This document shows positions 35,240-43,062 of a stretch of DNA of 64,000 nt, piece by piece. The position numbers and the translations under genes were made by a program. Under the pieces are notes generated by a model. That model did not search any database. It was not told the DNA's origin and worked only from the letters and a program-made list of their open reading frames with translations. Source of the DNA: an uncultured Ilumatobacter sp. (GTDB taxonomy: Bacteria > Actinomycetota > Acidimicrobiia > Acidimicrobiales > Ilumatobacteraceae); NCBI GenBank assembly GCA_937919625.1, contig CALFRK010000028.1, positions 1-64,000 of the forward strand. Direction: 5' to 3'. Every line of letters starts with the position of its first letter. Positions within the stretch are counted from its first letter, which is position 1.

Positions 35240-35667
35240 TCCAATCGCGGGGACTGTCAGACGCTCCCGGCGCATATCGCCAACCACAACAGACCGCGGG
35301 AAGGAGCGCACAGCGGCACTTCGGATCGGTCGAGCGGTGACCTGCACCCGCTCGTAATCGCGGGTGAGAACGCTCAGGTCCGCGTGGCAGCACCGGCGAA
35401 CTCGAGCGAGTGGATCGGATGGAAAGCCGCCCATAACAACGGCACAGATTCGCGGTCCTCGACAAGTCTGTGACGGCGCATCGGGCGCGCCTCCCGCCCG
35501 GCGTTGATGACACCCACGTCGCAACGATCGGACCGGATGGTGCGATGTGCGGCTTGGGCCGTGATGCAGCACCGATCAAGCTTGGGTGACACACTCGTGG
35601 TACCAAAGCTCGACCTACGTATCCCACGCATATCCGTTAGTTAGGTGGCAGGTATCGATACCGCGAC
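35240..35667. other. 428 bases without a supported gene
   Basis: Open frames exist on both strands, but none reads like a protein. The stretch contains one copy of a 49-bp degenerate repeat (35354-35402) and a perfect 12-bp palindrome GGTATCGATACC at 35651-35662. It may be decayed cassette DNA. Confidence 0.4.
35354..35402. repeat. 49-bp degenerate direct repeat, copy 1
   Basis: GTAATCGCGGG, 16 less conserved bases, CGCGTGGC and nearly CACCGGCGAACT match 38734-38782 in the same order at about 40 of 49 positions. Its origin is unknown. Confidence 0.45.
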
Positions 35668-35745
35668 ATGGAGAAGAACGAACGTGAGAATATTGTGCCG
35701 TACAATGCTCGTCGTCGGAGCGCTGAGCCTCACCCGAGTACTCGC

Positions 35746-36725
35746 ATGACAGAAACGACATCCGTCTCCTTCTCCGGTGACGCCGTCTTGGAGATCATCC
35801 GATGGGCCCGATCCGACTCTCTCGAGGTACCGACGGCCTGGCGTTCACACCCTGCCTACGCGCTCACCCGCCAATGGGCCAAGTTGGCGGGTCAACCCAA
35901 TCCTGATCTCGAGGTCGACCGCATCCTGAAGGAGATCGCCAGCGAGAAGCCTCACGCGCCGCCGCAAACCCGCGCGGCATCGATGGCCTCGACGGAGAAT
36001 CTGATGGCCAGCATCCTCGGCGAACGAGACCGCGTACTCCACCGGGCGGTTCCGCACATACAGCGCTACCTGCCGGCCAGCACGCCTGTTCGGGGCGCGT
36101 TCTTTTCGCCGTCTTCATCCCGCCTTATGCGTTCTCGATGGAGGGGACAATCGTCATCAACCTCACGTCGGCGTTCTGGAACCAGAACCCCGAGAAGGTC
36201 TTCAACCTGTTGGTGCACGAGTTCTACCACAACGGTTTCGACGAACACTGCGAGAATGCGCCTGGTGGCGAGACGCAAACAACCGCGGCCCTTGTCGAGG
36301 AAGTCCTTTGGCAGGTGCAGAACGAGGGTATGGCGACCTATGTCGCGTATCGGGCCAAACCCACCCACCTCGAGGTGGAGGACTACCGGCTTCTAGACGA
36401 TTCCGCTGAAGTTCACCGGCGGTTCGCCACGGTGCGCAAACTCCTTGGTGACATCGAGAGTGCAGATCCGTCGGCGATCCCGCAACTGCGTGCGCGCCTC
36501 TGGACCGAGGGGGTCGAAGACCGTGCCTTCTACATCGTCGGCGCACACATGGCGCGCCAGATCGAGGAGAAGAGGGGACTCGAAGTGCTTGTGAGAACAG
36601 TTCCCGACGGTGCACGGACGTTTGTCGAGGCCTATATGAGTACTTCCCCTCCGGGAGAGCCACTACTGCTCAAGGAAGGAAGTGGCGTGGCACGGTATGA
36701 ACTCGAGCCGACTAGGCACATGTGA
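35746..36725 (+). pseudogene. frameshifted HExxH zinc-metallopeptidase-like gene
   Basis: Two frames join into one protein. The first (from ATG 35746) reads VSFSGDAVLEIIRWA through RYLPASTPVRGAFF; after the T-run at 36103-36106 it turns nonsensical, while the other frame continues with FAVFIPPYAFSMEGTIVINLT, then LLVHEFYHNGFDEHC (HExxH zinc site), ALVEEVLWQVQNEGMATYVAYRA (downstream Glu) and a normal end at 36725. Adding one T would restore a protein of about 326 residues resembling putative zinc-dependent peptidases. It is either a real decay event or a homopolymer sequencing error. A start at 35668 is possible. Confidence 0.65.
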
Positions 36726-37019
36726 CACCTCCAGGGCCATCATGAGGACGAGTTCAGACTCGGCCAATGGGTTACGGTGCAGCGCCGTCCAAACAGTCGT
36801 GATACTGAACGGTCAGCTCGGCTGGAGGCTCTGCCCACCTGGAGCTGGTCTTGAGGGGGACCCGTTTGGTGGTCACCCTCGTCTCCACGCGTCCAATAGA
36901 CGAACGGCAAACGGGCACCCCGCCGCCGACCGAGACCCCGAGTCCTTGGTCTGCTCGCGCGTACGGATGGGGAAGGATCGTCATACGGACGTTCTTATTT
37001 GCCGCTCAGGGTGGAATCG
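36726..37019. other. 294 bases without a supported gene
   Basis: There is no convincing reading frame. The interval contains one copy of the 22-bp recurring motif (36895-36916) and separates the two frameshifted genes. Confidence 0.35.
36895..36916. repeat. recurring 22-bp motif, copy 1
   Basis: AATAGACGAACGGCAAACGGGC differs from the copy at 39994-40015 at 3 of 22 positions. The core GACGAACGnCAA is a near-palindrome. It is found only in gene-free parts of the accessory island. Confidence 0.4.
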
Positions 37020-37498
37020 TCAGAGTGAAAGCGTGAAGCAGACGTACGGTTTGTCTTCTGGGGGTTGAGTTTCGTCTGCATCGGGAAACGCAGCTCTGCT
37101 GAACGCGATCGATGCGGAGTTGCCGGGATGTACGAGCCACTCGACCGTGGCACGCCGGTCGCTTGAAGGTCGGCAAGTATCGATTCAGTGAGGTAGGTGG
37201 CGGATCCGTTCCGACGTTGATCAGCTCGAACAGCAACGACCACCAAGTAGCGGTGTGCTCGCATCGCTTGACCGTGCTGATTGATTACGTCCATGTGTGC
37301 GGCTAGGGCGACGATCTCGTCGTCGTGTTCTGCCACCACGACTCGGCGGTGTTCCTCGCTGGCGCCCGGGTCCGATCGCCACGCGACCAGGCCGTGGACG
37401 ATCTCAGCGACCTCGTTCAACCACGGTGATGAAGCATCGCCAACGTCGAATGCCTCGAGCGTCAGGCTGTCCTCATCGGTCGCCTCGCGAAGATTCAC
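37020..37498 (-). pseudogene. frameshifted GNAT acetyltransferase (toxin-like) downstream of an XRE gene
   Basis: From GTG 37498 the protein reads as a GNAT fold: MNLREATDEDSLTLEAFDVG, then VVVAVRADQRRNGSATYLTESIL with the acetyl-CoA loop RRNGSA. At about 37148-37158 the frame breaks; another frame supplies the family ending ATVEWLVHPGNSASIAFSRAAFP and a TGA at 37020. Restored length would be about 159 residues. The start overlaps the XRE gene stop (GTGA), the arrangement of antitoxin-acetyltransferase pairs. It could be an inactivated toxin or a plain metabolic GNAT. Confidence 0.6.
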
Positions 37499-37815
37499 GA
37501 ACCCGAGCGCGAAACAGTACCGACGGGGCCTTTCGGCGACCAGCGTGCCGTTGGGATCGCGGGTGTACGTCGACCGCGGTTGGCGTTGGCGAGGCTCCGT
37601 CGAGGGTCGTCGGTGGTGGTTTCGAGCGCTTCGGAGAGTCGCTGGATCGTTGACCAGCGGGCGTCGAGGCGTCCGTTCTCGATCCGTGAGATGTCGGCTT
37701 GGGAAACTCCGGAGTGTGCAGCCAGTTCGGTCTGTGTCCAGCCCAGCTCGATTCGTCGACTTCGAATCGAGTCTCCAGGATGCTGCATCTCAGCAATCGT
37801 CGCCAGGTCGGTCAT
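37495..37815 (-). CDS. XRE-family helix-turn-helix regulator (antitoxin-like)
   Basis: This 106-residue protein has a Cro/CI helix-turn-helix at about residues 14-66: DSIRSRRIELGWTQTELAAHSGVSQADISRIENGRL followed by WSTIQRLSEALE. The last 35 residues are basic and of low conservation. A perfect 10-bp inverted repeat lies 7 bases before its ATG, the usual place for an autoregulated operator, and its stop overlaps the start of the GNAT gene. The pair looks like a toxin-antitoxin operon with a damaged second gene. Confidence 0.82.
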   Translation of the reverse strand: MTDLATIAEMQHPGDSIRSRRIELGWTQTELAAHSGVSQADISRIENGRLDARWSTIQRLSEALETTTDDPRRSLANANRGRRTPAIPTARWSPKGPVGTVSRSGS

Positions 37816-37821
37816 GCGCCC

Positions 37822-37847
37822 AATCTATGTGTGATCCCACATAGATT
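37822..37847. promoter_or_regulatory. perfect inverted-repeat operator of the XRE gene
   Basis: AATCTATGTG-TGATCC-CACATAGATT is a perfect 10+6+10 inverted repeat immediately upstream of the XRE start. On the minus strand, TAGATT would serve as a -10 box overlapping the operator, so the regulator probably represses its own gene. Confidence 0.75.
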
Positions 37848-37891
37848 ACAACGAACGCCCGAAACTGCCTGCGTGCAGTGAACGACGACGG

Positions 37892-38125
37892 CTACGAACT
37901 CATCCGATTGAGCGTGCGATACACCGTTGGCCGCGAAACCGAGAACAGTTCGCTGAGATCGGAAATCGTGTACTCGCCGGTCTCATGCATTCTCTTCAGT
38001 TCGCGCTGCTGCTTGGGAGTCAACATCGGCTTACGGCCCTTCAGCCTGCCCTGCGCCCTGGTGACAGCCATTCCCTCTCGAGTACGCATACGAATCAGGT
38101 CCACTTCGAACTCGGCAATGTTCCA
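37892..38125 (-). pseudogene. C-terminal fragment of a serine resolvase (copy 1)
   Basis: The translation NIAEFEVDLIRMRTREGMAV followed by GRLKGRKPMLTPKQQREL and TGEYTISDLSELFSVSRPTVYRTLNR is the C-terminal third of a Tn3/Hin-type serine recombinase: the end of the long E helix, the linker and the HTH DNA-binding domain. The catalytic N-terminal domain (Ser nucleophile, arginines) is absent; the sequence before NIAEFE does not belong to the family. Two shorter pieces of the same HTH lie at 41803-41910 and 44114-44173. Confidence 0.8.
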
Positions 38126-38359
38126 TCCATGCCACCACGCTGCCATCGGTGGCGGAACGTCCGTTTGCGAATCCGCCATCGGCAAGTGAGACGCCCGGGT
38201 CTCCCGGCGGCGGAGACAAGACAGCCCAAGAACCGTCCGTTGGGCGCCGTCGTCATCTGAGACGCCTACCGAGCGCTCGATATCGGTGGATATGAAGCTC
38301 CGTGAAAGTGTGACGTCGCGTAAGGGCCGTTCCCGAGCTGCCTGACTGGTCGACAGGCT

Positions 38360-38668
38360 GTGATTCTGCGGAGCGATACCGAGTGGCCCGCCGCCAGCCC
38401 TTCGAGGTCTGCCTCGCTTGCGCTGGACGCCGAGAACGGGCGACCTGTTCAGGTGACGAACGCCGACAAGCCGCCATACAAATCTGGAACCTTCACGGAT
38501 TCTGCGGCAGACGACGGCGCCTATTGGAACGTCCGCAAGTTCGCCGATGGTGCCGCCATCGCCCTCAGCCATGAGCACGACCGCGACATCGACGTCTTCA
38601 TGGACAGGGAGACTGCCGTCGCATTCGCACATGCTTTGCTGTGGACGGTCGACGCTGAGAGCTCCTGA
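38360..38668 (+). CDS. hypothetical small protein
   Basis: The 102-residue frame ends with a protein-like stretch (DDGAYWNVRKFADGAAIALSHEHDRDIDVFMDRETAVAFAHALLWTVDAE), with Trp, Tyr and balanced acidic/hydrophobic residues, but the first 35 residues are Ser/Ala-rich and less convincing. The start is uncertain. I do not recognise the family. It sits between the resolvase fragment and ParDE and may be a cassette gene or a fragment. Confidence 0.35.
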   Translation: MILRSDTEWPAASPSRSASLALDAENGRPVQVTNADKPPYKSGTFTDSAADDGAYWNVRKFADGAAIALSHEHDRDIDVFMDRETAVAFAHALLWTVDAESS

Positions 38669-38733
38669 CGACGCCCCGCGCTGCCAATCCGGTCGTCCGA
38701 GCATGCGACCGATGTCAGCCCGAACGTACGCAG

Positions 38734-38782
38734 TAATCGCGGGCCGGAGCGCGCCGGGCCGCGTGGCGGTACCGGCGAACTG
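38734..38782. repeat. 49-bp degenerate direct repeat, copy 2
   Basis: This is the second copy of the 49-bp sequence at 35354-35402, with conserved blocks GTAATCGCGGG, CGCGTGGC and ACCGGCGAACT in the same order and spacing. It lies between the hypothetical gene and the parE 3' end. Confidence 0.45.
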
Positions 38783-38837
38783 TGGAAGCGGATCGCTCGA
38801 TAACGATTGCAGTCGTTGCGGCACCGCCGATGACGGG

Positions 38838-39161
38838 TCATTCAGGGTCGAGGTCGGAGAGGATGAGCGGAAGGTTCTGTGCGTCGGCTAACAGCCGAAC
38901 GACGTCGACATGGTCGAAGCGCACAAAGTAGAACCAGCCAACCGGGAAACCCTGCACTCGTCGGACTCGGAGATCCGGAATGCCAGCCAGCTCGCCTGCC
39001 CGCGGGAACCCAGCGCGAGGCATCCTCTCGATCGCGCGCAGTGATCCAACCGCGGCATCGAAGAATCGCTCACCGAGGTCAGTGCCACCTTCCGTTCGGT
39101 AGTAGCGGGTTCGTTCGACGAGATCGATCTCGGCCAGTGGCCGAACCCGGGTGACTGTCAC
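38838..39161 (-). CDS. parE: ParE/RelE-superfamily toxin
   Basis: This 107-residue toxin has the RelE/ParE layout: RVRPLAEIDLVERTRYYRTEGG (long first helix), GERFFDAAVGSLRAIERMPRAGFPRAG, DLRVRRVQGFPVGWFYFVRFDHVDVVRLLADAQN. ParE toxins poison gyrase; RelE relatives cleave mRNA. The GTG start overlaps the stop of the antitoxin gene by 4 bases. The C-terminal strand VVRLLADAQ is intact. Confidence 0.85.
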   Translation of the reverse strand: MTVTRVRPLAEIDLVERTRYYRTEGGTDLGERFFDAAVGSLRAIERMPRAGFPRAGELAGIPDLRVRRVQGFPVGWFYFVRFDHVDVVRLLADAQNLPLILSDLDPE

Positions 39162-39409
39162 GAGTCGGTAGCGAACGCGCGTTGGCGGAGTTCGTCGATG
39201 ACGTCGTCCGTCGCCGGTCGAGCTTTACCGGATGCGAGCCCATCGGCGATGAGATCGCGCAATCGTCGCTCGGCCATGGTCTGCTGATCGCGTCGGATGA
39301 GTTCGCGTAGGTACTCGCTCGTGTTGCCGTACTCGCCAGATTGGACACGTTCATCGATGTAGCTCCGCAGCGCATCGGGGAGGGCGAAACTCATCGTGGT
39401 CTTGCTCAT
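39158..39409 (-). CDS. parD: ParD-type ribbon-helix-helix antitoxin
   Basis: This 83-residue antitoxin has an N-terminal ribbon-helix-helix (KTTMSFALPDALRSYIDERVQSGEYGNTSEYLRELIRRDQQ), typical of the CC2985/ParD family, and a flexible C-terminus that would wrap the toxin. It precedes and overlaps parE. The dimer should bind its own promoter; an imperfect palindrome TTATCAAC-A-GTTGTCAA lies 19 bases upstream. Confidence 0.88.
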   Translation of the reverse strand: MSKTTMSFALPDALRSYIDERVQSGEYGNTSEYLRELIRRDQQTMAERRLRDLIADGLASGKARPATDDVIDELRQRAFATDS

Positions 39410-39427
39410 TCCAACAGCCTGCCCTGG

Positions 39428-39444
39428 TTATCAACAGTTGTCAA
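39428..39444. promoter_or_regulatory. imperfect palindrome / -35-like box upstream of parD
   Basis: TTATCAAC-A-GTTGTCAA matches at 6 of 8 arm pairs. On the minus strand it contains TTGACA, a -35-like hexamer directed at parD. It is a plausible ParD operator. Confidence 0.4.
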
Positions 39445-39625
39445 TGGCTTCCAAGGGGCCAGAGGATCTGCCGAGCGATAATCCCAGGCAGCATGACGCC
39501 ACCACCCGCCCACCGCCGCGAACGTACGTATGGCGATCGGCATTTGAGACAGGGAAGTCGGTTTGCGACGGTTTCGCACCCCGCCGATCGAATCGGTGTC
39601 GTTCGGATATGGCTATCATCTCGCC

Positions 39626-39922
39626 ATGAGCGCATATTTCGTTGCCAGCTATACGGTCACCAACGAGGCGGGGTACGAGCCCTACGTCCCCGCGGTGCTC
39701 CCGACACTCATGGCTTCGGGAGCAGAAGTCCTCGTCGCCGACTACGACTCCGAGGTGATTGAGGGCGAGCCCCACACGATCACCGTCGTGCTCCGGTTCG
39801 AGTCCAAAGCGGCCGCTCATGGGTGGTACGGCTCTGCTGAGTACCAGGCGATCAAACACCACCGCTTGGACCACAGCGATGGCACCGCGGTCCTCGTCAA
39901 CGAATTCGTGATGCCGGGCTAA
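39626..39922 (+). CDS. DUF1330-family protein, second copy
   Basis: This 98-residue protein has the DUF1330 pattern: YFVASYTVTNEAGYEPYVPAVLPTLMASGAEVLVADYDSEVIEG and VVLRFESKAAAHGWYGSAEYQAIKHHRLDHSDGTAVLV. The conserved GWYxSxEYQ..K..R segment is present, making it closer to the family core than the copy at 34931. ATG 39626 is chosen because the domain begins immediately after it. Function unknown. Confidence 0.85.
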   Translation: MSAYFVASYTVTNEAGYEPYVPAVLPTLMASGAEVLVADYDSEVIEGEPHTITVVLRFESKAAAHGWYGSAEYQAIKHHRLDHSDGTAVLVNEFVMPG

Positions 39923-39989
39923 GCGGCCCCACTCCGCCGCTGCGTTCGCGATCGGCACGCATGGACGCCTTGGCCTGTGCCGGTCGCCG

Positions 39990-40012
39990 TCTCAATTGAC
40001 GAACGCCAATCG
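39990..40012. repeat. recurring motif, copy 2 (direct repeat a)
   Basis: TCTCAATTGACGAACGCCAATCG is a direct repeat of 40059-40081 (20 of 23 identical) and overlaps the 22-bp match to 36895-36916. Confidence 0.45.
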
Positions 40013-40058
40013 GGCGAATCCGCTGGTGCGGACAGTCTCGGTTGGTGACCCAGAGTCA

Positions 40059-40081
40059 TCTCAGTTGACGATCGCCAAACG
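40059..40081. repeat. recurring motif, copy 3 (direct repeat b)
   Basis: TCTCAGTTGACGATCGCCAAACG contains TTGACGATCGCCAA, a 14-bp palindrome with one mismatched pair. It could be a binding site or a recombinase core site. Confidence 0.45.
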
Positions 40082-40255
40082 AACACTCCTATCGACCAGA
40101 GGGAGGAGGCGGCAACGGGCGTCACGTTCGTGGCGGCCGGAGCGTGGCGTACGATCTGGCGTCGACAACCGGTTCGCTAGCCTTGCAAAGCTGGTATTCG
40201 CGTGGGAGGGTTCGTGGGTCGAGCGAGCGAGCCCGACGTGACGATGGGGGTTGTT

Positions 40256-40651
40256 ATGTCACTTGAGAAGACTGTTGTCCAAGAAGGACCGTTCGCTCAG
40301 TTCATTCCCGAGGGAGTGAGGGCTGGAAACCTGATCTTCCTGTCCGGACAAGTCAGTATCGACGAGCAGGGAGAGGTCGTCGCTCCGGGCGACCTTGTTG
40401 CCCAAGCGAGACAGGCGTACACCCACGTCAAGGCCACGCTGGAGAAGCTGGGCGCTGGCATGGAGGACATCGTGGATGAGACGTTTTTCGTCACCGATGT
40501 GGGCGCTGCGATGGGAAACATCGAGTCGTTGTGGGCGGCCCGAGCGGAGGCGTATGGCGGAGATCCCAGGGTCAGCCAAACCATGTTGCAGATAGCGGGC
40601 CTCGTCATGCCCGAACTGATGATCGAGATCAAGGTGACCGCAATCGTGTGA
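40256..40651 (+). CDS. RidA (YjgF/YER057c) family protein
   Basis: This 131-residue RidA-like enamine/imine deaminase or relative has GPFAQFIPEGVRAGNLIFLSGQVSID, ARQAYTHVKATLEKLGAGMEDIVDETFFVTD and a C-terminal MPELMIEIKVTAIV. The usual catalytic Arg/Glu region near the end (R..V....LP..A.VEIE) is altered here (RVSQTMLQIAGLVMPELMIEIK), with an Arg kept. ATG 40256 is preceded by GATGGGGG, a good ribosome binding site. Another RidA gene is at 61995. Confidence 0.82.
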   Translation: MSLEKTVVQEGPFAQFIPEGVRAGNLIFLSGQVSIDEQGEVVAPGDLVAQARQAYTHVKATLEKLGAGMEDIVDETFFVTDVGAAMGNIESLWAARAEAYGGDPRVSQTMLQIAGLVMPELMIEIKVTAIV

Positions 40652-40907
40652 CTGACGCGTCACCGCGGTCCAGACAGGGTCGGGTCGGGCGCTTGCTCAT
40701 GGGCCGTCACACGTCTCAGTCCAAGAAGGGCAAACGAACGGTCCAGGACCGCTAACAGCCGTCCGCATGACGATCAGCGTTTCAGGCCAGACCAGTTACA
40801 CCGCGGATCTGACAGTCCCGCGTCGAGATCGCGCGAATCGCCTGTGCCGTCGCTGGTGCTACTCGAGCGTCTGCAATACTTCGGGCTCTCGTCGATGAAA
40901 GAGCACT
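40652..40907. other. 256 bases without a supported gene
   Basis: A short basic frame ending at 40755 (MGRHTSQSKKGKRTVQDR) has no family support. No repeat copy is seen. Confidence 0.3.
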
Positions 40908-41732
40908 ATGTCAGGGAACCATGAGTCAGATCTGTTGTTCGCGGGTTCGGTCCCCGAGCTCTACGACCGTCTTCTGGTTCCGCTGATTTTCGAGTCGTAC
41001 GCGGACGACATTGTGGGTCGGCTCGCCGAGTTGGACCTTGCTGCGGTGTTGGAAGTAGCGGCAGGTAGTGGAGTGGTAACTCGCGCGATGGCCGCCGGCC
41101 TGTCTGCGTCGGTGTCGATCACCGCGACAGATCTGAGCCAGCCAATGATCGATCACGGCCGATCGGTCGGGACGAAACGGCCGGTGCAGTGGCAAGCCGC
41201 CGATGTCATGGATCTGCCATTCGATGACGCCAGCTTTGATGCGGTGGTCTGCCAGTTCGGGGTCATGTTCTTCCCAGATCGCCCGGCTGCGTTCGCCGAG
41301 GTGGGTCGCGTACTCCGGCCGGGCGGAGTATTCGTGTTCAACGTGTGGGATTCGATCGAGCACAACGAGTTCGCTGACGTGGTCACGTCAGCCGCGAGAG
41401 ATTTGTTTCCCGATGATCCACCGATGTTTCTGCCGCGTACACCACACGGCTACTTCGATGAAGAGGTCATCCAAGCCGATGTCGCGGCCGGCGGGTTCGT
41501 GTCGCCAGCGCCATTCGAGCGACTCGAAGCGCGGAGCAAAGCGGCGTCGGCTGAGGTGCCTGCGATTGCTTACTGTCAGGGAACCCCGCTGCGCAACGAG
41601 ATTGAGGCCCGCGATCCGTCCCGGCTCGCAGAGGTCACGGCAGCGGCGTCAGCGGCGATCGAACGACGCTTCGGAGCGACCGACGTCGACGGCCTAATCA
41701 GCGGTTACGTGATTGCCGCCACCAAGCTCTGA
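40908..41732 (+). CDS. SAM-dependent methyltransferase (class I, UbiE/Methyltransf_11-like)
   Basis: The 274-residue enzyme has the Rossmann motifs VLEVAAGSGVVTRAMA (motif I, about residues 47-62), ITATDLSQPM (motif II), AADVMDLPFDDASFDAVVCQFGVMFF (motifs III-IV) and VGRVLRPGGVFVFNVWD. SAM is the methyl donor; the acceptor is unknown. N-terminal residues before 40 and the C-terminal third would bind substrate. The nearby RidA and UspA genes do not indicate a pathway. Confidence 0.88.
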   Translation: MSGNHESDLLFAGSVPELYDRLLVPLIFESYADDIVGRLAELDLAAVLEVAAGSGVVTRAMAAGLSASVSITATDLSQPMIDHGRSVGTKRPVQWQAADVMDLPFDDASFDAVVCQFGVMFFPDRPAAFAEVGRVLRPGGVFVFNVWDSIEHNEFADVVTSAARDLFPDDPPMFLPRTPHGYFDEEVIQADVAAGGFVSPAPFERLEARSKAASAEVPAIAYCQGTPLRNEIEARDPSRLAEVTAAASAAIERRFGATDVDGLISGYVIAATKL

Positions 41733-41802
41733 CTCGCCAACCCAGCGCTTGACCAGAGTCGCAGACGGCGGCCTCATCGCAAGAGCCTCTCAGTTGGGGA
41801 AC

Positions 41803-41910
41803 CGCGGTCGGACGCATCAGACCGGCGAGTACACGAGCTCAGATCTCGGCGAGTTGTTCTCGGTGTCGCGACCGACGGTGTACCGCACCCTCGCCCGAAC
41901 GAACCCGTAG
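41803..41910 (+). pseudogene. C-terminal fragment of a serine resolvase (copy 2)
   Basis: RGRTHQTGEYTSSDLGELFSVSRPTVYRTLARTNP and a stop match the final HTH of copy 1 (HETGEYTISDLSELFSVSRPTVYRTLNR) over about 28 residues; no catalytic domain lies upstream. The orientation is opposite to copy 1. Confidence 0.75.
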
Positions 41911-41982
41911 TCAACCCGGTCTGCGGGTCGGAACGGCATCTCAGACCGGGATCGACATCGGGCCGCTTCCGCGGTTTCTGGG

Positions 41983-41994
41983 TTACATATGTAA
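41983..41994. promoter_or_regulatory. palindromic operator upstream of the MazEF-type module
   Basis: TTACATATGTAA is a perfect 12-bp palindrome 6 bases before the antitoxin start. It is AT-rich in a GC-rich setting and well placed for autorepression by the antitoxin. Confidence 0.65.
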
Positions 41995-42000
41995 TATCAT

Positions 42001-42252
42001 ATGGTGATGGCTCGACGTGAAGTCCTTGTGCAACTCGATGACGACCTCGTAGAGCAACTCGACGCGCTGGCGGCCCAACTCGGCACGAACCGCTCCGAAC
42101 TTCTTAGGCGCGGCGCCCAAGCCGTCATCAGTGTCGAAGACCTCGCTGAGGCAGACCGCGCCCTTCAGGCCGCGTATCGCCGGCAGCCGCCTGACCCCGC
42201 TGTGATCAAATCCGCTCGGCGACTCGCCGCTCAGACGACACCAGCGTGGTAG
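42001..42252 (+). CDS. ribbon-helix-helix antitoxin of a MazEF-type module
   Basis: This 83-residue protein has an N-terminal RHH: REVLVQLDDDLVEQLDALAAQLGTNRSELLRRGAQAVI, then a charged C-terminal helix and a basic tail. The ATG at 42001 and the ATG two codons on both fit. Its stop lies inside the first codons of the MazF gene (7-base overlap). It should bind the palindrome at 41983 and neutralise the toxin. Confidence 0.85.
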   Translation: MVMARREVLVQLDDDLVEQLDALAAQLGTNRSELLRRGAQAVISVEDLAEADRALQAAYRRQPPDPAVIKSARRLAAQTTPAW

Positions 42253-42569
42253 CTCGCAACGACATCTACTGGGCCGACCTCGGGCCGCCGGCCGGACGAC
42301 GCCCAGTGTGCGTTCTCACCCGCGACCCCGCAATCGACGTGCTCACCTCCGCGACGTGCGCACCGATCACACGCACGATCCGCGGTATCCGATCCGAAGT
42401 CGAACTCGGACCTGAATACGGCCTTCCCGAGGCATGCGTGATCAACTGCGACAACGTCATGACGGTTCCCATCGATGCTCTCGACGACCAGGCTGTCGGC
42501 CACCTCGACGAGATAGCCCGAGCTGCCCTCGACCGGGCACTCCGCTACGCGCTCGACATCGTCTATTGA
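42246..42569 (+). CDS. MazF/PemK-type endoribonuclease toxin
   Basis: This 107-residue toxin has MVARNDIYWADLGPPAGRRPVCVLTRDPA, the beta-barrel start with the conserved G..RP..VL, SATCAPITRTIRGIRSEVELG (the Thr/Arg active-site region), and LPEACVINCDNVMTVP. MazF proteins cleave single-stranded mRNA at short motifs. GTG start, overlapping the antitoxin gene. Confidence 0.88.
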   Translation: MVARNDIYWADLGPPAGRRPVCVLTRDPAIDVLTSATCAPITRTIRGIRSEVELGPEYGLPEACVINCDNVMTVPIDALDDQAVGHLDEIARAALDRALRYALDIVY

Positions 42570-43062
42570 CACCTCATTTCAGGCGGTTCGGTGCTGTCCT
42601 GGTCCCGAGGTCGTCGGCGAGATACCTTCTCAAACGGGGATCGCTGGCTGAGACGCGTGTGGAAGCCCTCGACTGTCGGGCGTTCGGTATGGGGGGCGAA
42701 GCAGCGCGGTGCGGCGGTGCGGGGGGTGCGGGCGAAAGAACTTGTTGTCCCTCGATGGGCCGAACCTCTGCCGTGGCCGCAATGCAGTTCGGACGTTCGG
42801 GTCTCCCGTTGCGCGGTACGAAGCATGGATGTCTCGGCCGCAAGCGCCCAGGTCGAACGCTCGATCCGACCCAGACGCTCCGGTGTGCCCCATAGCGCGA
42901 GTTCGGTGACCTCAGGGCCCTGACGCGGCCGCATCATCTACGCCACAGCCATCGCTCCCGCGATTCGCTTCGTTGGCCCTACGTCATTCGATTCTGGACC
43001 GGATTCTGATTGCAGCGACGAAGGCTCGTCGGTTGCGTCGCTCGCGCTGCGAGACTGGAGTC
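42570..43062. other. 493 bases without a supported gene
   Basis: Several frames are open on both strands, but all are Arg/Ser/Pro-rich shadows without motifs. The UspA start and a GGAG ribosome binding site lie at the right end. No repeat copies were recognised here. Confidence 0.4.

Larger units (their letters stand above)
39923..40255. other. 333 bases without a supported gene, holding a repeated motif
   Basis: There is no credible protein frame. The stretch contains two copies of a 23-bp motif, 69 bases apart (39990-40012 and 40059-40081), related to the site at 36895. Confidence 0.4.

Noticed and set aside
40708..40755. A short basic peptide, MGRHTSQSKKGKRTVQDR
   Set aside because: It has no family, lacks a ribosome binding site, and is too short to support.
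42591..42923. A 110-codon plus-strand frame in the large gap
   Set aside because: It is Arg/Ser/Val-rich with no motif, and competing frames on both strands are equally open.
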